Assembly (NCBI RefSeq): GCF_016756535.1
Contig: NZ_AP023247.1
Location: 124,001 to 188,000, forward strand
Direction: 5' to 3'
Source of the DNA: Mesorhizobium sp. 131-2-1
Lineage (GTDB): Bacteria > Pseudomonadota > Alphaproteobacteria > Rhizobiales > Rhizobiaceae
DNA length: 64,000 bases
Shown: positions 45,761-54,339 of the stretch, piece after piece
How the letters are laid out: each line of letters starts with the position of its first letter
Numbering within the stretch: the first letter of the stretch is position 1
Translations under genes and position numbers: made by a program
The notes under the pieces: model-generated
Told to the model about the DNA's origin: nothing
Databases searched by the model: none
Seen by the model: the letters and a program-made list of their open reading frames with translations, nothing else

Positions 45761-46297
45761 TCAGGACTGGTCGTTGGCGCAGCTCACATAGGGGTTCCAG
45801 TCTGCGAACATGCCGGCCGGATTGTGCCGCCAGTGCCAGACATGGAGTTCGTAGTAGGGATCCACCGGGTGGACACCCACCGTCGTCTTGCGCTGGAGGG
45901 TGCGCCCGAGGAATTCGGGAACGCCCTTCTGCTTCCAGTCTTTCTCGAAGACGATGTATTCCATGCCGACGAGCTGCATGGAGCCATCCGGCTCCGGCTC
46001 GTAGGTCAGCACGTCCGGCTCGCCGAGCACCAGCCTGCCGTCGCCGGCACGGCCGGGGTTGATGAAGTGGACCCCCATCGTGCCGTGCTCGTCATGCGTC
46101 GTGCATTCGAAGAGCTGCTGGTAGCCCTCGGCCTTGGCGACCTCGATGTTGAAGTATTTGGCCGCCATTTCCCGCGAGCGGTTGAGCACCGCATCCGGCT
46201 TGTCATGGGCATCCGCGGTGCCGCAGGCGGACGCGGAGGCCCAGATGGCGCCGGACAACGCCGTGCCGAGGACGAGATTTGCGAAGAGTTTAACCAC
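45761..46297 (-). CDS. Exported conserved hypothetical protein
   Basis: A 178-residue protein with a signal peptide (MVKLFANLVLGTALSGAIWA..., likely cut after SASA before Cys25, which could also be a lipid-modified cysteine). The mature part has ECTTHDEHGTMGVHFINPGR, YIVFEKDWKQKG and HVWHWRHNPAGMFADWNPYV, rich in His, Asp and aromatic residues, so metal binding is possible. I recognise no named family. It follows the DUF4242 gene after 13 bases and probably shares its transcript. Confidence 0.8.
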   Translation of the reverse strand: MVKLFANLVLGTALSGAIWASASACGTADAHDKPDAVLNRSREMAAKYFNIEVAKAEGYQQLFECTTHDEHGTMGVHFINPGRAGDGRLVLGEPDVLTYEPEPDGSMQLVGMEYIVFEKDWKQKGVPEFLGRTLQRKTTVGVHPVDPYYELHVWHWRHNPAGMFADWNPYVSCANDQS

Positions 46298-46310
46298 CCG
46301 TCCCTCCCCG

Positions 46311-46592
46311 TCAGGCGCTGGCGTGCGCCGTCGTCGGATCGAACAGGCGTTTCACCTGCGTGATCTTGGTGGCCGGGAAGCCGCTGATCTTGGCGTGGCG
46401 CTGGATGATCGCCTCGTCCTTGGCGAGATAGACGCAGAAGGTCTTGTCGTCGGTGACGAACGACTCCACCCACTGGATGTCCGGGCCGAGTTCGGCAAGC
46501 ACGGCGTTCGAGGCCTTGGACGCATCGCGAAGCTGCTCGCGCTCGAAAGTGCCGACCTTGGGAATGTCCCGTTCGATGATGTACTTCTGCAT
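46311..46592 (-). CDS. DUF4242 (SCO4226-like, nickel-binding) protein
   Basis: A 93-residue DUF4242 protein beginning MQKYIIERDIPKVGTFEREQ and containing VESFVTDDKTFCVYLAKDE and HAKISGFPATKITQVKRL. The Streptomyces homologue SCO4226 binds nickel. It is divergent from the winged-helix/TPR regulator (203-base gap) and directly upstream of the exported protein gene, so the regulator probably controls these two genes. Confidence 0.88.
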   Translation of the reverse strand: MQKYIIERDIPKVGTFEREQLRDASKASNAVLAELGPDIQWVESFVTDDKTFCVYLAKDEAIIQRHAKISGFPATKITQVKRLFDPTTAHASA

Positions 46593-46795
46593 TTTCGTAG
46601 TCTCCTCATCTTGGGTTCAAATGCCGGCGGGCGGCCGACCAGGTCGCTGCCGGTGACATGCCTGGGGTGGCTGAGCTAAAGTGCCTTTTGGCTCGCCAGG
46701 CAGGGGAAGAATGACAGGAGGGGCGGCCGACAGTCCTTACGCCGCGCTTATCTTCTCCTGATCCTTTGCCCATTGTCGTTGGAGGAATGCTGCCG

Positions 46796-48604
46796 ATGGG
46801 GGTCTATTGCTTCGGCGACTTCGAGCTGAACGAGGAATCCCGCGCCCTTCGTCTCGCCGGCAAGGAGGTTGAGGCGCAGCCCCTGGTCTTCGATTTCCTC
46901 GCCGTTCTGTTGCGGAATCAGGACCGGGCCCTGAGCAAGGACGAATTGATCGAAACGCTGTGGCCGGGCGTCACGGTGACGGAGGCTTCGCTGCAGCGCG
47001 TGGCGAGCCTCGCCCGCAGCATCCTTCGCCAGGGCGGCATGGAAACGGCGCTGCGCAACCTGCCCCGGTTCGGCTACCGCATCTTCCTGGATTCGCCTGC
47101 CGTTTCGGAACGGCGGCCCAGCCCGCCCGACCCATCAAGCGCGCAGCCTCGCCCCGGGCCGCGAATCCTCGCCGCGCGAACGGCGGTCGCGGCCAGAAAA
47201 TGGCACGAGGCCGCGGCTTCATTCGCCGAAGCCGATGCCTGCGACGAGCTGCTCACCGCCGATCTCGAGGAATGGGCGCTGGCGCTGGAATGCATGGGAC
47301 GCCCGTCCGAGGCCATCGCGCCGCTGACACGGGCGGTGACGGCCTATGGCGTGGCCGGAGAGCGCCTGCGCGCGGCTACGCCGGCAATCGCGCTCGCACG
47401 GATCCACTTGGAGAGAGGAGAGCTCGCGGTCGCCAGCGGGTGGCACAAGCGCGCGGCCGCGTTGATCGGCACCGCCACCGACAGCCGCGAGCACGGGCTC
47501 TGGTGCTGGATGGGATCGCGCATCAGGGGCGCGGAAGCCGAGCCGGAGCAGGCGCTCGCCTTCGCCGAGCAGGCCTGCGTGGTCGGCAAGCACCTCGAGG
47601 ATCCGGTGGTGGAGTCGCTCGGGCTGATCTATCGCGGCTTTTTCAAGCTTTGCCTCGGAGAAACCAAATCCGGTCTGGAAGATCAGGATTTCGCCGCCGC
47701 GCTCGGCCTGTCGAGCGACGTCGATCCGGTCGTCGGCGGCATCCTCTATTGCAACGTGCTTTGGGCCTGCCGGAATTTCGGCGACTGGGCGAGAGCCAAC
47801 CAATGGACCCTGGGCTACGAAGACTGGTGCAGGGGACACGGGCTTGAGGACCTGTCTGGCTCGTGCCGGCTGCATCGGGCCGAGGTGCTCGGCGTGCTCG
47901 GCACGCTGAAGGAAGCGGAAGCGCTGGTGCGCGCTGCCCTCGACCAGCTTGCGCTCGATGCGCCGTGGGCGACCGGCGATGCGCTGCGCGTCCTCGGCGA
48001 CATCCATCTTGCCGCCGGCGATTTCGCCGAGGCGGAAACGGCCTATCGAGCGTCCCATGCCGCGGGCTGGGATCCACAGCCGGGCCTGGCACTGCTGCAG
48101 CTCGAACTGGGACAGGCGGAAGCCGCCTTCGCCGCGCTCGAGCGGTCGCTGATCGGCGCGGCCTGGCCGACCCTGCAGCGCCGGGGGCTTGTTCTCGCCA
48201 CGCTGGCAAAGGTCGCGGCACGGACGGATCGACCGGAGCGCGCCAGGGAGGCCATCACCGAATTGGAGACCCAGCCGCAGCGCTGGCCGATGGCGTCGAT
48301 CCGGGCGCACACGGCGGAAGCCAAGGCCGAGCTTTTCACCCGGGAAGGCCGGCTGGCCGAGGCCGTTGGCGAGCTGCAAGCCGCATGCTCGCGCTGGAGC
48401 GAGATCGGTTCGGCAATCAATGCCGCCAACGCGCGGCTGTCGCTCGCGGCACTGCTCATTCACCTGGGCGATCGCATCGGCGCCGAACTGGAGCTCGGCA
48501 CGGTGCTAACGGTCGCGAAGAAGGTCGACTCGCCACGGCTCATGCGGCGATATGAAGAGCTGAAGGGGCAGCTCGCCGGCGCGAAGAGAGAGGCACTGGG
48601 CTAG
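46796..48604 (+). CDS. OmpR/CadC-type winged-helix regulator with TPR-like C-terminus
   Basis: A 602-residue soluble regulator. Residues ~1-95 are an OmpR/PhoB-type winged helix without a receiver domain (FGDFELNEESRALRLAGKEV, LSKDELIETLWPGVTVTEAS, NLPRFGYRI). Residues ~130-590 are a long helical TPR-like array (repeats with LERGELAVASGWHKRAAAL, EAEALVRAALDQLAL). No membrane segment is seen. ATG 46796 is chosen because GGAGG at 46781-46785 is too close to the ATG at 46787. It probably senses a protein or ligand through the repeats and regulates the divergent DUF4242 unit. Confidence 0.88.
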   Translation: MGVYCFGDFELNEESRALRLAGKEVEAQPLVFDFLAVLLRNQDRALSKDELIETLWPGVTVTEASLQRVASLARSILRQGGMETALRNLPRFGYRIFLDSPAVSERRPSPPDPSSAQPRPGPRILAARTAVAARKWHEAAASFAEADACDELLTADLEEWALALECMGRPSEAIAPLTRAVTAYGVAGERLRAATPAIALARIHLERGELAVASGWHKRAAALIGTATDSREHGLWCWMGSRIRGAEAEPEQALAFAEQACVVGKHLEDPVVESLGLIYRGFFKLCLGETKSGLEDQDFAAALGLSSDVDPVVGGILYCNVLWACRNFGDWARANQWTLGYEDWCRGHGLEDLSGSCRLHRAEVLGVLGTLKEAEALVRAALDQLALDAPWATGDALRVLGDIHLAAGDFAEAETAYRASHAAGWDPQPGLALLQLELGQAEAAFAALERSLIGAAWPTLQRRGLVLATLAKVAARTDRPERAREAITELETQPQRWPMASIRAHTAEAKAELFTREGRLAEAVGELQAACSRWSEIGSAINAANARLSLAALLIHLGDRIGAELELGTVLTVAKKVDSPRLMRRYEELKGQLAGAKREALG

Positions 48605-48675
48605 CGCATAGAGTTCCTTCCCGCTTGAGGTTGGATCGATGCGATGGCATGACGGGAAATCCCACGGAGCCCGGC

Positions 48676-49752
48676 ATGAGCAGTGCGAAGGAAGTCATCG
48701 TCATCGGCGCCGGCATCATCGGCGCCTCGATCGCCTGGCATCTGGCGAAAGCCGGGGCGCGGGTGACGGTCGTCTCAGAAAGCGGTGCCGGCGGCGTAGC
48801 GACGCCGAATTCCTTCGCCTGGATCAACGCCAGCTGGGGCAATCCCGAGACCTATTTCCGGCTGCGCCGGCGCGCCATGGCCGAATGGACAAGGCTGGCA
48901 GACGACCTGCCCGGCCTGCCGCTCGCCTGGTGCGGCGGCCTGTGCTGGGACATGCCGACGGACGAGCAGGAGGCTTACGCGGCCGGGCATTCTTCCTGGG
49001 GCTACGGCATCGAGCGCGTCGGTCGTGATCAGGTGGCTCGTATCGAGCCCAATCTCGCCGAGCTTCCGGATCTTGCGCTTTACATCGCCGAGGAAGGCGT
49101 GGCCGAGCCGGTTGCCGCCACAAGCGCATTGCTGGCCGATGCCGAGCGGCGCGGGGCGCGCATCGTCACCGGAAAGACTGTCATCGCCCTGACGCGGTCC
49201 GGCGGCAAGGTCACGGGCGTGGAGATGTCCGGCGAGCGCCATGCCGCCGACGAGGTGGTGATCGCGGCCGGCACCGGCGCGCCGGCGATCGCCGAAACAG
49301 TCGGGGTCAAGCTGCCGATCGAAACACCGCCCGGCCTTATCGTCCATTCGCGTCCCTACACAAAAATGCTCAACGGGCTGGTGCTGGCCGACCGGCTGCA
49401 CATGCGGCAAACGGCCGAGGGACGGATCATTGCCGGCTCGGATTTCGGCGGCGCCGATCCGGGCGAGGATGCGGATGCCACCGCGCACGAGCTGTTCGCT
49501 GCGACGAAGACGATGCTGCGCGGCGGCGAGGGGCTGGAGCTCGATTTCCACACGGTCGGCTACCGGCCGACCCCGGTCGACGGCTTCCCGATCATCGGCC
49601 GCGCCGAAGGGGCGGACGGGCTCTATGTCGCCGTCATGCATTCCGGCATCACGCTGGCGCCCGCGGTCGGCCTTTTTGCCGCCCGCGAAATCCTCGACGG
49701 CGAGCGTGATGCGCTGCTGGCGCCCTATGGGCTGAACCGCTTCGCTCAATAG
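48676..49752 (+). CDS. DAO-type FAD-dependent oxidoreductase
   Basis: A 358-residue flavoprotein of the D-amino acid oxidase/glycine oxidase group. The FAD-binding Rossmann motif is VIVIGAGIIGASIAWHL, and near the C-terminus there is YRPTPVDGFPIIGRAEG typical of amine oxidising members. It has one domain, with no GcvT extension. It starts at 48676 with GGAG. The 3' end overlaps the convergent amidase gene by seven bases. The substrate is an amino acid or N-methyl amine and is not identifiable here. Confidence 0.88.
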   Translation: MSSAKEVIVIGAGIIGASIAWHLAKAGARVTVVSESGAGGVATPNSFAWINASWGNPETYFRLRRRAMAEWTRLADDLPGLPLAWCGGLCWDMPTDEQEAYAAGHSSWGYGIERVGRDQVARIEPNLAELPDLALYIAEEGVAEPVAATSALLADAERRGARIVTGKTVIALTRSGGKVTGVEMSGERHAADEVVIAAGTGAPAIAETVGVKLPIETPPGLIVHSRPYTKMLNGLVLADRLHMRQTAEGRIIAGSDFGGADPGEDADATAHELFAATKTMLRGGEGLELDFHTVGYRPTPVDGFPIIGRAEGADGLYVAVMHSGITLAPAVGLFAAREILDGERDALLAPYGLNRFAQ

Positions 49753-51119
49753 CCAGGCGGCCGGCGAAAGCCGCCACTGAGCGGCGCCATCGCAGCGGCA
49801 ATGCCGAGCAGCCGCGATTCCGACCAGCGCCTGCCGATCAGCTGCAAACCAATGGGCAGGCCCTCGCTGTCGTACCCGCTGGGTATCGCGACTGCCGGAT
49901 GGCCGGAATAGTTGAACACCGCGCCGTAGGCCGGCAGCGTCCAATAGCTTTCGTGCTTGCCATTGACCTCGATCGCCGTTCCCGGCGCGCAATGCGGGAA
50001 GGCGGTGGTCATCGCGGCCGGGCAGAGCAATGCATCGCAGCTTTCGAAGAACCTGTCCCAGGCGAGAATCGAGCGGTCGCGCCGGGCGAGCGCCGCGAAC
50101 CAGCGCGAGACAGGCGTCGGCTGGTCCGGCGGTTCCGGCTGCGCGGCCTCCAGCATCATGCCGATCAGCGCGCCGCCTTCGGCGAGATCGTCATGCAGGT
50201 CGAGCCTGGGCAGTTTTGCCTCCTCGACCGTGGTGCCGGCAGCTTGCAATTGCCTCGCCAGGCTCCCGGCGGCGGCCCTGATCCCGGCGGCGACCGGAAA
50301 GCCTGGGAAGACAGGCGCGACGGCAATGCGCAGCGATTTGAGGTCGAGCTTCGGCATCGCCTCGACCGGCACCGGGGCAAGGTCGGTGTCCATTCCGTCC
50401 GGGCCGGCGATGATCCTGTAGATCAGCGCCAGATCCTCGGCGCTGCGCGCCAGCGGTCCGAGGCATGACATCAGCCGCACGCTGCGCGCGGCACCGCCGG
50501 GATCGGGAAAGGCACCGGCCAGCGAAACGCGATGCTCGGTCGGTTTCAGCCCGTAGACGCCGCAGAAGGCGGCCGGCAGCCGGATCGAATCCTGGAGGTC
50601 GGTGCCGACCTCGAACGGAGTCATGCCGGCGGCAACCGCCGCCGCCGCGCCGCCGCTGGAGCCGCCAGCAGTGCGCGACCCATTCCAGGGGTTGCCGGTG
50701 CGGCCGAACAGCGGATTGTCCGATTGCCAGTCGCCCAGCATGGTCGCGACATTGGTCTTACCGATCAGCACGCCGCCGGCGGCCTTGAGCCGCACAACGA
50801 CCGGGCTGTCCGCCTTCGCTACATAGTCGGCAAAGGGCGGGAAGCCGACCGTGGTCTTCATGCCCGCTGTTTCGTGCGTGTCCTTCAGCGTGAAGGGCAC
50901 GCCGTGCAGCGGACCAAGCGCTTCGCCGCGCGCCAGCGCAACGTCCGCCTGCCTGGCACGCTCACGAGCCCCTTCCCTGTCGAGCGTGACGACCGCGTTG
51001 ACCGCCCCGTTGAGCCTGTCGATCTGCGCCAGATGCGCATCCAGCGTCTCTAGCGCCGAGATTTTTCGTGTCGCGATCGCGGCGGCGAGGTCGATGGTCG
51101 AGGAAAAGGCTATGTCCAT
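49746..51119 (-). CDS. Amidase (amidase-signature family)
   Basis: A 457-residue amidase-signature hydrolase with the Ser-cisSer-Lys triad in place: Lys in PFTLKDTHET, cis-Ser in TAGGSSGGAAAAVAAG and nucleophile Ser in GTDLQDSIRLPA (usually GSDxxGSIR; here Asp-Ser with Gln before). It hydrolyses a carboxamide. The substrate is unknown, and GatA is excluded because no gatB/gatC lie nearby. It converges with the FAD oxidoreductase gene. Confidence 0.88.
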   Translation of the reverse strand: MDIAFSSTIDLAAAIATRKISALETLDAHLAQIDRLNGAVNAVVTLDREGARERARQADVALARGEALGPLHGVPFTLKDTHETAGMKTTVGFPPFADYVAKADSPVVVRLKAAGGVLIGKTNVATMLGDWQSDNPLFGRTGNPWNGSRTAGGSSGGAAAAVAAGMTPFEVGTDLQDSIRLPAAFCGVYGLKPTEHRVSLAGAFPDPGGAARSVRLMSCLGPLARSAEDLALIYRIIAGPDGMDTDLAPVPVEAMPKLDLKSLRIAVAPVFPGFPVAAGIRAAAGSLARQLQAAGTTVEEAKLPRLDLHDDLAEGGALIGMMLEAAQPEPPDQPTPVSRWFAALARRDRSILAWDRFFESCDALLCPAAMTTAFPHCAPGTAIEVNGKHESYWTLPAYGAVFNYSGHPAVAIPSGYDSEGLPIGLQLIGRRWSESRLLGIAAAMAPLSGGFRRPPGY

Positions 51120-51284
51120 GGCGAATGCTCCGGCTTGGCCGCGCTCTTCCCTGAAATGGCGGACTGCGGCGTGGCTTCAAGCCAAGTTCAGCATCCGGGG
51201 ATTGATTATGCTTGATCGGGATTGCTCCGCCGAAGTCGGCTGAGGGGGCGCGAAAGGAATGCGGGCTAAACCTGCTTCCTTGGG

Positions 51285-52079
51285 TCAGCCGACCAGCGCA
51301 AGCTTGGTCGCCGGCGCGAACGGCCGGATGCTCATGCCTTCGCGGGTCATGGTGACGAAACTCGACGGTGGGATCGCCTGCCAGTCGCCGCCTTCGCGGT
51401 CGAAGGGCTCGGAGACGATGCAACGGCCGCCATTGCGGAAGACGGAGGTATAGAGCGTCGGGGCATGATCGTCGGTGGCGTAGCGCACGGCGTGCAGCGC
51501 CTGGCCATCCGAGAAGGCGGCGGTGAGCTTCAGGGCCGGCTCGAGTCCAGCGCGGCGCGAGGCTTCCAGCACGCGACTGGTAGCGCGCGACGCCGCGCCT
51601 TGCGGGTCGTCGGACAGTCCTTCGTCGATCATGAGGAGGAAGAAGAGCTCGGAATCGGTGGTGCCCTCGCGCTGGTCGAAGACGGCGTCGGAGAGCGAAT
51701 TCTCCAGCGCGCGGCGGATCTTCTCGAAGCCGCCGATCTGGCCGTTATGCATGAACGACCAGCGGCCGGAGATGAACGGATGGCAGTTCATGCGGCTGGT
51801 GGCGCCGCCGGTCGAGGCACGCACATGGGCGAGGAACAGGCCGGATTTGATCTGCCGGCACAGGCTCTTCAGATTGGGATCCGACCAGGCCGGCAGGATA
51901 TCGCGATAAAGCCCGGGCTCAGGCCGGTCGCCGTACCAGGCAAGGCCGAAGCCGTCACCATTGGTCGGCGACTTCGCCTCCTGGGCACAATGACTCTGCG
52001 CGATCAGCGAGTGGCAGGGCGCCGTGACGATGTCTTCCAGGAAGACCGCTTCACCAAAATAGGCCGCCCACCGGCACAT
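51285..52079 (-). CDS. Class II glutamine amidotransferase-type protein (YafJ/EgtC-like)
   Basis: A 264-residue Ntn hydrolase with the catalytic Cys2 right after Met (MCRWAAYFGE), then NGDGFGLAWYGD and FLAHVRASTGGATSRMNCHPF, characteristic of the YafJ/EgtC branch. These proteins hydrolyse gamma-glutamyl amides or act as glutaminases. No partner synthase is adjacent. The stop of the downstream-oriented small gene on the same strand lies 15 bases before its start, so both may share a transcript. Confidence 0.9.
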   Translation of the reverse strand: MCRWAAYFGEAVFLEDIVTAPCHSLIAQSHCAQEAKSPTNGDGFGLAWYGDRPEPGLYRDILPAWSDPNLKSLCRQIKSGLFLAHVRASTGGATSRMNCHPFISGRWSFMHNGQIGGFEKIRRALENSLSDAVFDQREGTTDSELFFLLMIDEGLSDDPQGAASRATSRVLEASRRAGLEPALKLTAAFSDGQALHAVRYATDDHAPTLYTSVFRNGGRCIVSEPFDREGGDWQAIPPSSFVTMTREGMSIRPFAPATKLALVG

Positions 52080-52094
52080 CGCCTTCCACCGTTG

Positions 52095-52349
52095 CTAGGC
52101 GCGGTCCATGAGAGCCTGAGGCTCCTTGACCGCGTGTGAGCCTCTGTTGTGCGTCCGCTCATAGAGTTCGCGAACGATCCGGCTGGCCGTAGTCTCGAAC
52201 AAAAACGGCAAGAAAGCGTGAACAAACGCGGCGCCGGCGGCGAGCGACAGGCGGGAGCAGAACCACGCGGCGAAGGCCATGTGACTGAAATAGGTCTCGC
52301 CCACCTTGGCCGGGTGAGCGGTGAACAGCGTCGCAAACCGTGTCGTCAT
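52095..52349 (-). CDS. Small conserved protein (DUF6356-like)
   Basis: An 84-residue protein with HPAKVGETYFSHMAFAAWFC near the start, a moderately hydrophobic helix (LSLAAGAAFVHAFLPFLFE) and a charged tail (RELYERTHNRG). It resembles a widespread small alphaproteobacterial family I recall as DUF6356. Function is unknown. It is divergent from the Lrp gene, across an inverted repeat that could control both. Confidence 0.75.
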   Translation of the reverse strand: MTTRFATLFTAHPAKVGETYFSHMAFAAWFCSRLSLAAGAAFVHAFLPFLFETTASRIVRELYERTHNRGSHAVKEPQALMDRA

Positions 52350-52414
52350 GGTGATCCCTCCTGCCGGGATGAGCCCCGATGCTGAGTATCATGCCAGCAG
52401 TCGAAGGTTCATCG

Positions 52415-52452
52415 GTCCCAAATTGTCCTTGCAGATGGCGACATTTTGGGAC
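52415..52452. promoter_or_regulatory. Inverted repeat in the divergent lrp control region
   Basis: GTCCCAAATTGTC (52415-52427) and GACATTTTGGGAC (52440-52452) are 13-bp inverted arms with one mismatch and a 12-base spacer, so their centres are about 2.5 helical turns apart. Lrp/AsnC proteins bind such dyads. It overlaps a possible early ATG at 52435, which argues for the start at 52465. Confidence 0.55.
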
Positions 52453-52464
52453 ATTCATCCCAAC

Positions 52465-52935
52465 ATGAAATCGGAAATCGATGAAATCGATCGAAGATTG
52501 CTGGCGGAGCTGCAACGCGACGGCACGCTGTCGGTCGACCAGCTTTCGGAGCGGGTGGCGCTGTCGCGCAACGCCTGCTGGCGGCGGGTCAAGCGGCTGG
52601 AGGAGGATGGCGTCATCACCGGGCGCGTGGCGCTGGTCGACGCCGACAAGCTCGGGCTCGGCCTTTCGGTGTTTATCCTGGTCCGCACCTCCAACCACGA
52701 TCCGGACTGGCTGGGGAAATTCCGCGCGGCGGTGACCGTTTTTCCCGAGATCACCGGCGTCTACCGCATGTCCGGCGACCTCGACTATGTGCTGAGAGCC
52801 CGCGTCGCCGACGTGAAGGCCTATGACCGGCTCTACCAGCGGCTGATCGCCAAGGTGGCGCTGTCGGACGTATCGGCCTCCTTCGTCATGGAGGAGATCA
52901 AGGAGACGACGGTCGTGCCGGTGGAACTGCGCTGA
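52465..52935 (+). CDS. Lrp/AsnC-family transcriptional regulator
   Basis: A 156-residue Lrp/AsnC regulator: HTH EIDEIDRRLLAELQRDGTLS and LSRNACWRRVKRLEEDGVI, then the RAM effector domain with FPEITGVYRMSGDLDYVLRARV. Effectors are usually amino acids. ATG 52465 is used because the alternative at 52435 would put the inverted repeat inside the coding sequence. The target is probably itself and the divergent small gene, plus distant genes. Confidence 0.92.
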   Translation: MKSEIDEIDRRLLAELQRDGTLSVDQLSERVALSRNACWRRVKRLEEDGVITGRVALVDADKLGLGLSVFILVRTSNHDPDWLGKFRAAVTVFPEITGVYRMSGDLDYVLRARVADVKAYDRLYQRLIAKVALSDVSASFVMEEIKETTVVPVELR

Positions 52936-53019
52936 GGAGGAACTGCCTTCAAAGAAAGGCGTTGATAGCGTTGCGGCCGGGTTGACCTTTCCGGCACTCA
53001 CGCCGATAGGAATGTGCTC

Positions 53020-53505
53020 ATGCGCACAGCTGTCTATCCTTCCTCCGTCATCGGCCCCTCCGTCGGTTTCGTCAGGCTTCCGCATGGCGAAGGCCTGCCG
53101 CTGCCGGCCTATGAAAGCTCGGGTGCCGCCGGCATGGACCTGCGCGCAGCGGTGCCAGATGATCGGCCGTTGCTGATCCTGCCCGGAAAACGCGCGCTGG
53201 TGCCGACCGGGCTGATCCTGGAAATCCCGGAAGGCATGGAAGGTCAGGTCAGGCCACGTTCCGGCCTTGCCTTCAAGCACGGGCTGACCTGCCTCAACAC
53301 GCCCGGCACCATCGACAGCGATTATCGCGGCGAGGTGAAGGTGCTGCTGGTCAACCTCGGCGACGAGGATTTCGCGGTGACGCGCGGCATGCGCATCGCC
53401 CAGATCGTCTTTGCCGCTGTGACGCAGGTGGCGATCGAGGAGCGCTCGCTCGCCGGCGGCACCGCGCGCGGCTCCGGCGGGTTCGGGTCGACCGGCACGG
53501 CGTGA
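53020..53505 (+). CDS. dut: Deoxyuridine 5'-triphosphate nucleotidohydrolase
   Basis: A 161-residue trimeric dUTPase that converts dUTP to dUMP and PPi, keeping uracil out of DNA. All five motifs are present: [35 protein letters not shown] and [10 protein letters not shown] at the mobile C-terminal arm. The ATG at 53020 has AGGAA upstream. The stop overlaps the start of the HAD gene by one base (TGATG), indicating coupled translation. Confidence 0.96.
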   Translation: MRTAVYPSSVIGPSVGFVRLPHGEGLPLPAYESSGAAGMDLRAAVPDDRPLLILPGKRALVPTGLILEIPEGMEGQVRPRSGLAFKHGLTCLNTPGTIDSDYRGEVKVLLVNLGDEDFAVTRGMRIAQIVFAAVTQVAIEERSLAGGTARGSGGFGSTGTA

Positions 53506-54164
53506 TGTCTGCACCAAAGCTGGTTATCTTCGACTGCGACGGGGTCCTGGTCGACACCGAGAACCTTGCCAACCGGCGCCTTGCCGAATGGCTGAGCGGC
53601 GCGGGCTTCGCCACCACCTTCGAATACTGCCGCAAGCATTTCTCAGGCCGCAGCATGGCCTCGGTGCAGAAAGAGATCGAAGCGGCGACCGACGTCAGGC
53701 TCGGCGCCGATTTCGTCGATCGGTGGAATGCCGGCCTGCCCGACCTATTCGCGCATGGCGTCGAGGCGATCCCGCATGTGCGTGAGTTCATCGAGAAGGT
53801 CCGCGGCGCCGGCATCGCCTACTGCGTCGCCTCCTCGGCGCGGGTGTCGAAGATGCACATCACGCTCGGCCAGACCGGGCTGCTGCCGCTGTTCGAGCAC
53901 GCGATGTTTTCCTCGACAATGGTCGGGCGCGGCAAACCGTTTCCGGACCTGTTCCTTTACGCGGCAAAAACGATGGGCTTCGCGCCGGCCGACTGCATCG
54001 TCATCGAGGACAGTGTCGCCGGTACCCAGGCAGGCATCGCCGCCGGCATGCGCGTCTTCTCCTACCACGCCGACCCCTATTCCGACCCGCACGACCTGGA
54101 AGAAGCCGGCGGCATCCTGTTCGACGACATGCGCGAACTGGCCGGGTTGGTGCCGATCTCGTGA
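53505..54164 (+). CDS. HAD-superfamily phosphatase (beta-phosphoglucomutase-like)
   Basis: A 219-residue HAD hydrolase, subfamily IA. Motif I is IFDCDGVLVDTE, motif II VASSARVSK, motif III GKPFPDLFLYA and motif IV IVIEDSVAGTQAG. The helical cap lies between residues ~15 and 85. Members dephosphorylate sugar phosphates, phosphoglycolate or nucleotides. The overlap with dut suggests co-expression, but a nucleotide substrate is only a guess. Confidence 0.9.
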   Translation: MSAPKLVIFDCDGVLVDTENLANRRLAEWLSGAGFATTFEYCRKHFSGRSMASVQKEIEAATDVRLGADFVDRWNAGLPDLFAHGVEAIPHVREFIEKVRGAGIAYCVASSARVSKMHITLGQTGLLPLFEHAMFSSTMVGRGKPFPDLFLYAAKTMGFAPADCIVIEDSVAGTQAGIAAGMRVFSYHADPYSDPHDLEEAGGILFDDMRELAGLVPIS

Positions 54165-54200
54165 ACCGGCCTTGAGGCCCGGCTGCGCGCTTCGAAACTC

Positions 54201-54310
54201 CGCGCTGGAGTGGTTCATCGGTTCATCGAAAAGCAGAGCCACTCCAACTTTTGTTTCGCCGCGATTCCGGGCGGAAAACCGCTTCACACTTTTCCTGAAT
54301 TTGCTCTAGC
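54201..54310. repeat. Composite palindromic intergenic repeat
   Basis: GGAGTGG (54207-54213) and CCACTCC (54239-54245) form one hairpin. The following 54261-54308 segment (GCGATTCC...GCGGAAAACCGCTTCACACTTTTCC...GAATTTGC) is a diverged copy of the repeat at 29879-29922. It fills most of the gap between the HAD gene and the exported protein gene. Confidence 0.6.
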
Positions 54311-54339
54311 GTACGCTCTCTCGAGGGGCGCCCGCACAT

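Noticed and set aside
45761..46297. Lipoprotein call for the exported protein based on Cys25
   Set aside because: The residues before the cysteine (SASA) do not form a good lipobox with Leu at -3, so a normal signal peptidase I site is as likely.
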